Shown here: one piece after another, positions 44,010 to 52,513 of the stretch
Numbering within the stretch: the stretch's first letter is position 1
Layout of the letters: each line of letters begins with the position of its first letter
Origin: CAVTUU01 sp045804965
GTDB lineage: Bacteria > Chloroflexota > Chloroflexia > Thermomicrobiales > UBA6265
Assembly (NCBI GenBank): GCA_045804965.1
Contig: JBJMMD010000026.1
Location: forward strand, 62,001-126,000
Length of the DNA stretch: 64,000 nucleotides
Direction of reading: 5' to 3'
Made by a program: the position numbers and the translations under genes
Notes under the pieces: generated by a model
What the model saw: the letters and a program-made list of their open reading frames with translations, nothing else
What the model was told of the DNA's origin: nothing
The model's database searches: none

Positions 44010-45827
44010 CTACTCCTTGATCCAGACATACGGAAGGAAGGCGAGGATACTACTACTGCCACCGGTCGCGGTGTAATTCTGCAACCGCTTGGAATAGCCG
44101 GTCTTGTCATTCACGAAATGCGTGATCGCCACGGGCAGATCGTTGTTGACGATGTTCATGGACTGGATCAGCAGTTGCTTGCGCTTCTCCAGGTCCAATT
44201 CCTTCTTGGCCGCTTTGTTGAGCTCATCGACCTTCGGATTGCAATACTTGGAGAAGTTGAACCCGACCTTGTACTGATCGCAGTTGTACATCGCCCCCTG
44301 GTTGCCGGTCGCGTCCCAGTTAAACCCGAGCAAGGCAATGTCGAAGTCGAACGTGCTGGTGATGATTTCGACGAGTTGCGGAAACTCGACGCCGGCCGGC
44401 TCCATATCGGCGCCGACCGCTTTCCACGCTTCTTGGTAGTAAGCGATGATTTGATCGGTCGTCGGCGAACCGGTTGGATAACTGACCTTGAAACTGAGCT
44501 TCTTGCCGTTCTTCTCGCGGATACCGTCACCGTTGCTGTCGACCCAACCGGCGCTTTCGAGCAGCGACTTCGCCTTCTCGGGATCATAGTTGTAGACCGT
44601 CTCGATCTCGTCAGGCGCATACGCGAACGAAAGCAATGGTTGCGTGCCGTTGGCGACTTCGTTGTATCCAAGCATGATGTCCTTGGCTATCGACTCGCGG
44701 TCCTGCGCATACATCAACGCCTGCCTGACCTCGACATCCTGAAAGACATCGGTCTTCGCGGTATCCAGTTGGTAAGCGTAGAAGTCGAATGAGAAAGTTG
44801 GGTAGATCAGCACGCCCGCGTTGTCGCTCTTTTGCACATCTTCGACATCTGGAGCGGGCACTCGGTCCTGAATGTCGATATCGCCGTTCTTGAGCGCTAA
44901 CACGGCGGCAGCGTCATTCGGGAAGACCTGGTAGATGAACTCGTCAATTGCCGGCACGGCGGATGCCTGGAAGTAATCGGGGTTAGGGACAAGCGTGACG
45001 TGGTCGCCCTGGACCCACTCCTTGAACTTGAAGGGACCGGAACCGATGACGCGAGAAGGATCCTGTCCAGTGCTACCGGGGTCGGTCTTCCATTGGTCAA
45101 GAGCGACATTTTCCCAGAGGTGCTTCGGCATGATGCCGTAGACGCAGGCATCCAAAAGGAAATCGGCATTAATGCCCTTAGAAACGACTTGGAAAGTATG
45201 ATCGTCGATCACCTTCCACGATTCGACGGCTTCGTTGAACGTGCCAGTATAGCTACTACCGCTTTTCGGATCGTTCTCAACCTGGAAGCTGAACGCGACG
45301 TCATCCGCCGTCAGTGGCGTGCCGTCATGCCACTTGGCGTTCGCAGTCAGGTGGAACGTGTAAGTCACCCCGTCCGCGGCGATCTCCCATGAATCCGCTA
45401 GTCCACCGGGCACGGGCAGACCGGTATTCGGATCACTGCCGACGAGTGAATCGAACAAGAGAGCGATGATGTCGAGGGTCGGCGAGTCATCGGCGAGAAT
45501 CGCGTTGAGAGTTTTGATGTCTGACGAGTCACCCCGGACGACTGTTCCGCCCTTCTTCTCGGGCGGGGTCATGGGGAAGTCCTTAGCGAACTTTGCGTCC
45601 CATTCCTCGCGAGTCATCGACTTGAGGACAACGCCGGGGCCAACGGGCGATGCCCCAGGGGATGCCTCGGGCGACGCGTCTTGCGCACCGGCGAGGCCGA
45701 GCTTCATGGCCCACGTCGCGGCGCCAAACGCCGCCGAACCACGCACAAGATCGCGCCGGCTTATTCGACCACCGACGCGCTTCGCGAGACCGAAGACTTC
45801 GTTTTTATCCTTTTCCATTGGTTCCAC
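44010..45827 (-). CDS. Tat-exported peptide ABC transporter substrate-binding protein
   Basis: 605 residues from the GTG at 45827, five bases after GGAGG; an ATG at 45818 is alternative. Signal RISRRDLVRGSAAFGAATWAMKLGLAGA is of the Tat type. After it comes a low-complexity ASPEASPGASP linker and the SBP_bac_5 domain: KGGTVVRGDSSDIKTLNAILADDSP, ADGVTYTFHLTANAKWHDGTPLTADDVAFSF, IGSGPFKFKEWVQGDHVTLVPNPDYF, PEKAKSLLESAGWVDSNGDGIREKNGK. Family members capture oligopeptides, nickel or sugars; the ligand is unknown. First gene of the ABC cassette, behind a strong promoter. Confidence 0.95.
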   Translation of the reverse strand: MEPMEKDKNEVFGLAKRVGGRISRRDLVRGSAAFGAATWAMKLGLAGAQDASPEASPGASPVGPGVVLKSMTREEWDAKFAKDFPMTPPEKKGGTVVRGDSSDIKTLNAILADDSPTLDIIALLFDSLVGSDPNTGLPVPGGLADSWEIAADGVTYTFHLTANAKWHDGTPLTADDVAFSFQVENDPKSGSSYTGTFNEAVESWKVIDDHTFQVVSKGINADFLLDACVYGIMPKHLWENVALDQWKTDPGSTGQDPSRVIGSGPFKFKEWVQGDHVTLVPNPDYFQASAVPAIDEFIYQVFPNDAAAVLALKNGDIDIQDRVPAPDVEDVQKSDNAGVLIYPTFSFDFYAYQLDTAKTDVFQDVEVRQALMYAQDRESIAKDIMLGYNEVANGTQPLLSFAYAPDEIETVYNYDPEKAKSLLESAGWVDSNGDGIREKNGKKLSFKVSYPTGSPTTDQIIAYYQEAWKAVGADMEPAGVEFPQLVEIITSTFDFDIALLGFNWDATGNQGAMYNCDQYKVGFNFSKYCNPKVDELNKAAKKELDLEKRKQLLIQSMNIVNNDLPVAITHFVNDKTGYSKRLQNYTATGGSSSILAFLPYVWIKE

Positions 45828-46206
45828 GACTCCCTCCAACACTGCAGGCTTGTCACTTGGTTTACTCAGCGGTCGCCATGCGGCCGCTTTGGCCTTACGC
45901 GAGCCGCCCGAAGTCGTACGTCATTATGCCAGGAAAATGACGCAGCGAACGATCAAGCAACTGAACAACCGCTCTCCTGGCGAAGAAGGCCGAGTTCTCT
46001 CGGCGTCTCGGGCCGGGACTATACGGATACTACGTGCGACCGTCAACGGAAAGATTGTTCCTTGACAATAAGGATACATGTCCCCGCACACATTGATAGG
46101 GCGCACGCTACCGATTGTCTGGCCGCGAATGTGGGTTGCCGTCGGCGACGGGCGGCTGCTAGCATGGCGCTAGCGCGGCTTCGTCGCGCTCCAACGCAAT
46201 CAATTG
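45828..46206. other. divergent region between the ABC cassette and larE
   Basis: 379 bp. On the minus strand a good promoter (46018-46046) lies 190 bp before the binding-protein start. The right part up to larE shows an isolated TTGACA on the plus strand (near 46064) without a matching -10. No gene seen. Confidence 0.55.
46018..46046 (-). promoter_or_regulatory. promoter of the peptide ABC cassette
   Basis: On the minus strand -35 TTGACG (complement of 46041-46046), 17-bp spacer, -10 TATAGT (complement of 46018-46023). Predicted start near 46011, giving a leader of about 180 nt. Confidence 0.7.
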
Positions 46207-47082
46207 GTGACCACCTTGACCGATAACGTTCCATCTCAGAACCGAAGCGATGCGAAGTACGAGGCTTTGATCGCGCTTCTCCGAGAACTCGGCTCGGTGT
46301 TGGTCGCGTTCTCGGGAGGCGTCGATAGCACGCTGCTCCTGAAGGCGGCGCACGATGCCCTTGCCGAAAGCGCTGTTGCCGCCACGGGGCTCTCGGCGAC
46401 GTATGCGGACGAGGAAATGGAAGAGGCTCGCGTGATCGCTGCCGAAATCGGTTCCCGCCACATCATGGTTTCGACCATGGAGCTGACCGATCCCAGGTAC
46501 GCGAACAATTCGCATCAACGCTGCTTCTTTTGCAAGACTGAGCTGTATACGAAACTCGGCGAAATCGCGAAGCAGCTCGGTGTACGGTTCATCGTCGATG
46601 GAACCAATGCCGACGATGGGTCAGATTTCCGGCCGGGCATGCGCGCCGCGGAGCAGCTCGGTGTGCGCAGCCCTTTGCTCGAGGTCGGTCTCACTAAACG
46701 CGAGATTCGCGAGCTTTCCGCGAAGCTCGGTCTTCGCACATGGGATAAACCAGCAGCCGCTTGCCTCTCGTCCCGTTTTGCCTACGGCGATCCGATCACC
46801 GTCGAGAAACTGCGCCAGGTGGCCGCGGCCGAGTCGTTCATTCGCTCACTTGGGTTTAAGGGTTTCCGAGTTCGACATGTGGACTCGACCGCGCGCATCG
46901 AAATGCCTCGCGAGCAAATGGTTACCGCACTTGAATACAGCGAAGAAATCGTAGCAGGCGTAAAAGCAGCCGGCTATCAATATGTTGCGCTCGATCTGGA
47001 AGGCTACAGGGCCGGCAGCTTGAACGAGGTGTTGCATGCGCGTCTCCAGCCGGGCGGATTACGGCGTACGGGCACTGTTTGA
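46207..47082 (+). CDS. larE: ATP-dependent sacrificial sulfur transferase LarE
   Basis: 291 residues (GTG 46207; a TTG at 46204 is possible; no clear ribosome-binding site). PP-loop VAFSGGVDSTLLL activates a carboxylate with ATP; HQRCFFCKTELY and the motif WDKPAAACLSSR, whose Cys (about residue 186) corresponds to the sacrificial Cys of Lactobacillus LarE, are present. LarE adds sulfur to the pyridinium dithiocarboxylate of the nickel-pincer cofactor. No larA, larB or larC is in the window. Its end overlaps the Rrf2 gene by 47 nt. Confidence 0.92.
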   Translation: MTTLTDNVPSQNRSDAKYEALIALLRELGSVLVAFSGGVDSTLLLKAAHDALAESAVAATGLSATYADEEMEEARVIAAEIGSRHIMVSTMELTDPRYANNSHQRCFFCKTELYTKLGEIAKQLGVRFIVDGTNADDGSDFRPGMRAAEQLGVRSPLLEVGLTKREIRELSAKLGLRTWDKPAAACLSSRFAYGDPITVEKLRQVAAAESFIRSLGFKGFRVRHVDSTARIEMPREQMVTALEYSEEIVAGVKAAGYQYVALDLEGYRAGSLNEVLHARLQPGGLRRTGTV

Positions 47083-47461
47083 CCTGGCGCTCAGATACGG
47101 CAAAGGACCCGTCCAGAGCCGCGATATCGCGGTTCGGCAAGGTGTACCCGAGGCGTACCTGCATCAAGTGCTCGGAGCGTTGAATCGTGCAGGGCTCGTG
47201 CGCAGCACGCGCGGACCACTCGGCGGCCATGAGCTTGCGCGAGATCCGGGAGACATCACACTTTGGGACGTGCTCAATGTCCTCGACGGTCCTGACCGCC
47301 GCGCGCATCCACATCTCGACCACGTGTCGACAAACGATCCCGTCCACCAGACGTGGCACGAGCTCCAAAGCCGATCGATCGTATACCTGGAATCGATTAC
47401 GCTGGAAACGCTCGTCGACCGCGCGCACTCCGCTCAACCCACGCCGAATTACAGCATTTAA
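47036..47461 (+). CDS. Rrf2-family transcriptional regulator
   Basis: 141 residues. Rrf2 winged helix: MRVSSRADYGVRALFDLALRYGKGPVQSRDIAVRQGVPEAYLHQVLGALNRAGLVRSTRGPLGGHELARDPGDITLWDVLNVLDG. The Fe-S Cys cluster of IscR/NsrR is missing: the region after DVLNVLDG has no Cys at all, so it must sense something else or act as an apo-protein. The start lies 47 nt inside larE. Often such genes in this family control Fe-S or cysteine genes; the target here is unknown. Confidence 0.9.
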   Translation: MRVSSRADYGVRALFDLALRYGKGPVQSRDIAVRQGVPEAYLHQVLGALNRAGLVRSTRGPLGGHELARDPGDITLWDVLNVLDGPDRRAHPHLDHVSTNDPVHQTWHELQSRSIVYLESITLETLVDRAHSAQPTPNYSI

Positions 47462-47469
47462 GGCGAGCC

Positions 47470-47554
47470 GTCATTCCAAGCCAGTCGAAGAACCTAGTCT
47501 CTCTCATCGTGCCCACGACAAAGAGCTAGATCCTTCGACTTCGCTCAGGTTGAC
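47470..47554. repeat. 85-bp imperfect inverted repeat, possibly a dispersed element
   Basis: Left arm 47470-47497 (begins GTCATTCC, contains AGTCGAAG, ends CTAG) is an imperfect complement of right arm 47526-47554 (begins CTAGATCC, contains CTTCGACTTCGCTCAGG, ends TTGAC). The CTTCGACTTCGCTCAGG motif recurs in intergenic repeats of many bacterial genomes. It sits exactly between the convergent stops of the Rrf2 and aldehyde dehydrogenase genes and may also work as a terminator. Confidence 0.6.
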
Positions 47555-47559
47555 GATCT

Positions 47560-49053
47560 TTAGGCGCCTTCGACTGGGTCGATCTGTGCCCGTTGCAGTT
47601 TCCCGCTGAAGTCGACGTAGATTGATTGCCATTCGGTGTAAAAGTCGAGCGCCGCGGTGCCGGCTTCGCGATGACCGTTGCCGGTTGATTTGGTGCCGCC
47701 GAATGGCAAGTGAATCTCAGCGCCCGTCGTTCCAGCGTTGATGTAGAGAATGCCGGTATAGACATCCTGCATGGCGCGAAACGCGCGGTTGACATCCTGG
47801 GTAAAGATCGATGCCGAGAGACCGTATTGGACGCCATTCACGACCTCGATCGCCTCGTCGAGTGAATCAACCGGAATCATTGCTGTCACCGGGCCGAAGA
47901 TTTCTTCCTGCGCGATCCGCATGTCGGCGCGCACGTCGTCGAAGATCGTTGGCTCGTGAAAAAAGCCCTTCGCAAGATCGCCTTCTGCCTTGACCGCGCC
48001 CCCAACGGCGAGCTTCGCTCCTTCAGTGCTGCCAACGCCGACGTATTCGTGGATCGTCTTGAGCTGTCCTTCGCTGACCACCGGGCCGATTTGAACGGTC
48101 TCGTCCAAACCATTGCCGAGTCGCATCCCACCGGCACGAGCTACGAGACGGTCCAACAACTCCCGTTGAACCTTCCTGTGTACGACGACCCTGCTGGCAG
48201 CGGTGCAGCGCTGGCCGGAAGTCCCGAACGCGCTCCATAAGATGCCGTCGGTGGCGAGGTCAAGGTTCGCATCGTCCATGACAATGATCGCGTTCTTCCC
48301 GCCCATTTCGAGGGTGATCCGCTTGTTGAGACGAGCGGCGCGAACGGCAACATCGGTGCCGGTCGCGGTCGAGCCCGTAAACGAAATCAACGGAACGTCA
48401 GGATGTTCGATGATCGGGTCACCGACGTTCTTGCCGTCGCCGAGGACGACATTGACGACACCAGCAGGGAGACCGGCTACTTCGAGAACCTCAGCCAACC
48501 GGATTGCCATGCGCGGAGTGAACGTCGCCGGCTTGAAAACGACCGTATTGCCTGAGACAAGCGCCGGCATCATTTTCCAGGACGGGATTGCCATTGGGAA
48601 GTTCCACGGCGTGATGACTCCGCAGACGCCGAACGGTTTGCGGACCGACATATTGAATTTCTCGCGCAACTCAGACGGTGTGGTTTGGCCATACATGCGC
48701 CGGCCCTCTCCGGCCATGTAGAAGGTCATGTCGATCGCTTCTTGGACGTCACCGCGAGCCTCGCTGATGACCTTGCCCATCTCCTCGGTCATCTCGCGGG
48801 CAAGTTGTTCTTTGCGCTCGAGCAGCAGTTGCGCCGCCTGATAAAGGATTTCGCCACGTTTCGGTGCGGGATAGAGACGCCAACTCTTGAACGCTTTGTT
48901 CGCGGCAGCTACTGCCGCGCTGACGTCTTCATGTCCGCTCTTCGTGAACGTCCCGACGAGCTCGCCATTCGCGGGGTTGCGCCGCTCGAAACGCTCGCCG
49001 CTCTTGGATTCGACCCATTTGCCGTCGATGAAGTTTTTAAAGAGATCGCCCAT
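47560..49053 (-). CDS. aldehyde dehydrogenase family protein
   Basis: 497 residues from the ATG at 49053 with GGAG eight bases upstream; the frame reaches 49239 but the extension is not protein-like. NAD(P)-dependent oxidation of an aldehyde to the acid. [46 protein letters not shown], catalytic Glu in LEMGGKN, catalytic Cys in [15 protein letters not shown], and EEIFGPV are all there. Overall sequence resembles alpha-ketoglutaric semialdehyde or similar dehydrogenases of sugar-acid catabolism; the substrate cannot be fixed from sequence. Confidence 0.93.
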   Translation of the reverse strand: MGDLFKNFIDGKWVESKSGERFERRNPANGELVGTFTKSGHEDVSAAVAAANKAFKSWRLYPAPKRGEILYQAAQLLLERKEQLAREMTEEMGKVISEARGDVQEAIDMTFYMAGEGRRMYGQTTPSELREKFNMSVRKPFGVCGVITPWNFPMAIPSWKMMPALVSGNTVVFKPATFTPRMAIRLAEVLEVAGLPAGVVNVVLGDGKNVGDPIIEHPDVPLISFTGSTATGTDVAVRAARLNKRITLEMGGKNAIIVMDDANLDLATDGILWSAFGTSGQRCTAASRVVVHRKVQRELLDRLVARAGGMRLGNGLDETVQIGPVVSEGQLKTIHEYVGVGSTEGAKLAVGGAVKAEGDLAKGFFHEPTIFDDVRADMRIAQEEIFGPVTAMIPVDSLDEAIEVVNGVQYGLSASIFTQDVNRAFRAMQDVYTGILYINAGTTGAEIHLPFGGTKSTGNGHREAGTAALDFYTEWQSIYVDFSGKLQRAQIDPVEGA

Positions 49054-49235
49054 CGTTGAACTCCGTGGTGAGCCGTCCGGCTGACGAAACCTCGCTGAAT
49101 CGAGACAGGAAAGGCACGTAGCGAGTCTACCAGCGGCGCGAAGAGGGAGCCAGGATTCGAAGTGACGCCATGCTTTTCCGGTAAATGCGCCAAATCCAAT
49201 GTCTGCCACGGACGATGGTTTTGCGAGGTCGCCAT

Positions 49236-49763
49236 TCACTCTTTACCGCGGAGCGTTATCCGGTATCGCATTTCGACAAGTTTTGCGTCTTGCCATTGCT
49301 CTGTCTTGGGAGATCCGTCCGGCGACCATCCGTGGTGTTCATAGAACCTGCGAGCGGTCGAATTGCTTTCGAGTACCCATAATGTCGCGAGTTGGCAGCC
49401 GACAGTTCTTAGACGATCGACCGCGGCGTTGATCAGTCCCTTGCCGATTCCCTTCCCTTGGACCATCGGGAGCACGTAGATCGCATAACGCTCACCGGTG
49501 TGAACCGGGACGTCATCATCGCGGCAGCGGTCGACCCAGCTGAATCCTACGATCGAGCCTTCGTTCACTGCCGCGCTAACTGAGCTCAGAGGGGATTGAT
49601 ACGATAACCAGTCTTTCCACTGAGTTGTGCGCTGTTCAATCGAGAGTCCGGCGAGGAATTGGTCTGGGAGTTGTCCATGATAGGCATGTTGCCAGGTGCG
49701 TACGTGAACCTCGGCGAGTGCAAAGGCATCTTTAAGCTCAGCCTGGCGAATAAGAAGTGTCAT
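49236..49763 (-). CDS. GNAT-family N-acetyltransferase
   Basis: 175 residues. GNAT fold: [33 protein letters not shown], then the acetyl-CoA loop [26 protein letters not shown] (QGKGIGKG), and [21 protein letters not shown]. The substrate is unknown (could be an amino acid, antibiotic, or protein amine). It lies 182 nt upstream of the aldehyde dehydrogenase start, at the edge of a stretch of small accessory genes. Confidence 0.93.
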   Translation of the reverse strand: MTLLIRQAELKDAFALAEVHVRTWQHAYHGQLPDQFLAGLSIEQRTTQWKDWLSYQSPLSSVSAAVNEGSIVGFSWVDRCRDDDVPVHTGERYAIYVLPMVQGKGIGKGLINAAVDRLRTVGCQLATLWVLESNSTARRFYEHHGWSPDGSPKTEQWQDAKLVEMRYRITLRGKE

Positions 49764-50182
49764 TGGTTCGCCCTGGCAGCGTCTTGATAACCAAGAATCT
49801 GAGAGTAATTAAGACGCGAGGCAATTGCATCATGTCAATGCATCGTTGGTCTAAGACGACCCAACACGCTCGCCGAAAAATTAGCTTGCCCGATGAGACG
49901 ATTTTCGGACTCTAGACTTGCGGGCAAGACATGACGAGTTGCAAATAGCGCTCTTAACATTTCGCCTGTACCAGTACGACCTGATTACCATCGGGATCTT
50001 CAAGATTCAACCAATTTGCGCCTGGGCCTAGTCCGAACAGGTCATCTTTCTCTTCATTGACGTCAGCACCCTTTGCGCTGGGGTCCTCGTGGGCTTCGGC
50101 AACGTTTGAAGTTGTAAAGACCAGCTCATGGTGCCGGGCTTCATCTATTCGTGAGCTTCAAACCAAACGAAACAGCGCGACT
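49764..50182. other. gene-poor stretch with a VOC-domain remnant
   Basis: 419 bp between the GNAT and DUF1801 genes. Its right half carries the degraded VOC fragment at 49954-50157 on the minus strand. The left half (49764-49953) is AT-richer than its surroundings and shows no gene or hairpin I can support. Confidence 0.5.
49954..50157 (-). pseudogene. C-terminal fragment of a VOC/glyoxalase-superfamily gene
   Basis: The minus-strand frame ending at TAA (49954-49956) encodes 67 residues including EARHHELVFTTSNVAEAHEDP, LGPGANWLNLEDPDGNQVVLVQAKC. The last stretch is the typical C-terminal beta strand of VOC-fold proteins (DPDGN motif). A TGA at 50158-50160 closes the frame upstream and no ATG, GTG or TTG start with a ribosome site is present, so the N-terminal half is lost. 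Likely a decayed gene. Confidence 0.6.
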
Positions 50183-50668
50183 TCAGCTCACCGCTTTCTT
50201 CACGAGAGCGCCGATCCTCGCCTCTTCGGCGGCAGTTAACTCCGTCAACGCGAAGACGACCGGCCACAGGGAGCCTTCGTCAAGATTCGCCGTGTCGCTG
50301 AAGCCAACCGTCGCGAACCTCGTCTTGAACTTCTGCGCGCTTTGGAAATAGCAGACGACCTTGCCGTCCTTGGCATACGCGGGCATCCCGTACCAGGTCT
50401 TCGGCGAGAGATCTGGTGCGCTGGTTTTGATGATGGCATGGAGCCGCTCGGCCATGGCGCGATCCGATTCCGGCATCTCGGCGATCTTCACAAGCACGTC
50501 GTGTTCCCCGTCCGCCTTACCTGTGCCCGGGCCGCGGCGCGCGGACGCCTTCAATTCTTGGGAACGCTCCAACATCGCCGCACGTTCTTCGTCCGAGAAT
50601 CCCTTGGACGCCTTGCTAGTAGTGCTCTTGGCGGACTTCTTCGTCGCCTTCTTGTCAACTTCTTGCAT
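50183..50668 (-). CDS. DUF1801-family (YdhG-like) protein with basic N-terminus
   Basis: 161 residues. A Lys/Ser/Ala-rich, probably disordered N-terminus (KKATKKSAKSTTSKASK, 6-22) precedes the DUF1801 domain: IAEMPESDRAMAERLHAIIKTSAPDLSPKTWYGMPAYAKDGKVVCYFQSAQKFKTRFATVGFSD. Bacillus YdhG/Fra is a frataxin-like iron chaperone of this fold, so an iron role is possible but not shown. A second DUF1801 protein is encoded 76 nt upstream. Confidence 0.88.
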   Translation of the reverse strand: MQEVDKKATKKSAKSTTSKASKGFSDEERAAMLERSQELKASARRGPGTGKADGEHDVLVKIAEMPESDRAMAERLHAIIKTSAPDLSPKTWYGMPAYAKDGKVVCYFQSAQKFKTRFATVGFSDTANLDEGSLWPVVFALTELTAAEEARIGALVKKAVS

Positions 50669-50744
50669 AGAAGCATCCTTTCTCCTGCAGTTATTGACGG
50701 GCAGAGCAAATGTTCAGTTTGTTCGAGGAAGGGCCTTATGGAGG

Positions 50745-51137
50745 CTACTTGCCTTCGTGGTTTAGCAAAACGGCTGCGCGGATGAGGTCCTTGAGGGCAG
50801 ATTCGTTGATCTTGTCTTCCTCACGGATGTCGATGGCCCGTCTCGCTTTGCCTTCGAGGCTCGAGTTGAACAGCCGATGGGGATCCTCCAGTTGGGCACC
50901 CTTCGCGAAGGTCAGTTTCACGGCGTCCTTGTACGTCTCTCCGGTGCAGATCATTCCGTCGTGAGACCAGACCGGAACTCCCGAGGGATTGGAGGGCTTA
51001 CTCCACTTCAATTCCTCGACAACTGCTGGGTCCGCTTCTTTGATCAGAGCACGTACGCGAGCGAGTGTTTCGCCCCTCCAGTCGTTTAGCTCTTTGCTTC
51101 TCTTGCTGATACGCTCGGGAGCTGAATCCGTTTGCAT
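50745..51137 (-). CDS. DUF1801-domain protein
   Basis: 130 residues. DUF1801 pattern: LNDWRGETLARVRALIKEADPAVVEELKWSKPSNPSGVPVWSHDGMICTGETYKDAVKLTFAKGAQLEDPHRLFNSSLEGKARRAIDIRE. Its sequence differs clearly from the neighbouring 50183-50668 gene, so these are not a recent duplication. The two may be co-transcribed. Function unknown. Confidence 0.88.
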   Translation of the reverse strand: MQTDSAPERISKRSKELNDWRGETLARVRALIKEADPAVVEELKWSKPSNPSGVPVWSHDGMICTGETYKDAVKLTFAKGAQLEDPHRLFNSSLEGKARRAIDIREEDKINESALKDLIRAAVLLNHEGK

Positions 51138-51402
51138 AGAGGATGCCTTTCAACGGCATTGAGCTGATTTTCCAATTTTGCTTCGTAATATCAAATCGAA
51201 GAGTCTTAAACATGCCCGCTTCTCTACCCGAAATGAAAATGGAGGTGGTTTATCTCCGCTAATTTTGTTCGAATCTCGACTCCCTGGGCTGGAAAGCGAC
51301 TTCACCTTCTTCGCTGCGCTCCGCCGAACCTGCCTCGCAGAATAGAACCCGTAGACCAGAAATCAAGAAAGTCGCTACAACCTTGCGGTCATACCGACTT
51401 TA

Positions 51403-51477
51403 TGGCTCCCCGACTAGGATTCGAACCTAGAACCTACCGGTTAACAGCCGGTCGCTCTACCGTTGAGCTATCGGGGA
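51403..51477 (-). tRNA. tRNA-Asn (anticodon GTT), CCA encoded
   Basis: The minus strand folds as a full cloverleaf. The acceptor TCCCCGA pairs with TCGGGGA. The D-arm is AGCTC...GAGC. The anticodon stem is ACCGG/CCGGT with loop CTGTTAA, so the anticodon is GTT. The T-arm contains GGTTCGAATCC. Discriminator G and CCA (51403-51405) are encoded. An extended -10 (TGC then TACACT, complement of 51503-51511) lies about 25 bp upstream; the -35 is weak. Confidence 0.96.
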
Positions 51478-51551
51478 ACGATGCCTCTCCAATGCAGCGC
51501 CGAGTGTAGCATATAGGTGCTTTGAGGCGATGAAAATTTTGAGCCTTGACA

Positions 51552-52343
51552 TCAACCGGTCGACGATCCCAGTCGTTGAAACACTCGCATAAAATTGAAG
51601 CTCCCGGTCCTTTCGTGGACCGCCGTTGTCGTGTGAATCGGGCCGTCGAAAAGAATTGCCTTGGGATTGGAAACCGTAAGCAATTCGACGGCGGCGCTTC
51701 CGGCAAGCGCGCGAAGGCGGCCGAGGCCCGGTTTGACTGCCATGAAACGTTGTCCCGCGGAATGGGCGTCGCTTGCGACAACATGTATCGCATTTCCGCG
51801 GAGAAGCATCTCCGCAGTCCGTTGAGCCGGCTTCCCGAACATGCCCGCGAAACTTCCCGCGGTGACCTGGAGCAAGACGCCCCGGTCGACGAGATCGAGC
51901 GCACGCTCAGGATTGCGCTGAATCTCTTCGTAGCGCTCGGGATGAGCGAGGACCGGCCGAAATCCCGCAGCTTGGACACGAAAGAACGATTCGTCGGCAT
52001 GGAGCGGCCAACCGACGAACGGCACGTCGACTAATACCGATGTTGATTTCCCTATGGTCGAAAGTTCGCCCTGGAGCAACCGTTGGTCAAGGTCCGGGGT
52101 CAGCGAGGCTTCGAACCCAAGCAGCAGGTCGATCTTGAAGGTCGAGGCGATCTCGCGCAGCGTTGCATGCGCTTCGTTGACCCTCGATTGGTATGTGGGA
52201 TCGAGTCGCTCGTGGAGATGGGGTGTGGCAACGATCGCTGTCAGCCCAAGACGTTGCGCAATCTGGAGCATATGCATGCTCACGTCAGGAGTGGAAGCGC
52301 CGTCGTCGATGCCCGGAAGAATGTGTGAATGAAGGTCGATCAT
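51552..52343 (-). CDS. CpsB/CapC-type PHP tyrosine-protein phosphatase
   Basis: 263 residues. PHP fold, metal-dependent: MIDLHSHILPGIDDGA (H5, H7), IVATPHLHE, GFEASL, LAHPERY and VASDAHSAGQR supply the metal-binding His/Asp/Glu. CpsB/YwqE phosphatases remove phosphate from BY-kinase tyrosines and regulate capsule synthesis. The gene is divergent from a Wzz/BY-kinase fusion 170 bp away, which is its expected partner. Confidence 0.93.
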   Translation of the reverse strand: MIDLHSHILPGIDDGASTPDVSMHMLQIAQRLGLTAIVATPHLHERLDPTYQSRVNEAHATLREIASTFKIDLLLGFEASLTPDLDQRLLQGELSTIGKSTSVLVDVPFVGWPLHADESFFRVQAAGFRPVLAHPERYEEIQRNPERALDLVDRGVLLQVTAGSFAGMFGKPAQRTAEMLLRGNAIHVVASDAHSAGQRFMAVKPGLGRLRALAGSAAVELLTVSNPKAILFDGPIHTTTAVHERTGSFNFMRVFQRLGSSTG

Positions 52344-52513
52344 GCCTGAAAACTCACCAAATGTCCTATGTACGAGTACCTAAATCCCGACTACAGTCGC
52401 TTTCCGTGAACGTTCACGAGTTTAGCCTTGTCTTATCCCGATTCGAAGCAAATTCGGTAGCCCGCAGGTCCGCTCTTCACATCAACTGATCGGCTGCAAA
52501 AGGGGGAAAGAGA

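Noticed and set aside
44118..44792. 224-codon plus-strand frame in the binding-protein gene
   Set aside because: Antisense shadow; valine/arginine-rich composition typical of reversed GC-rich codons.
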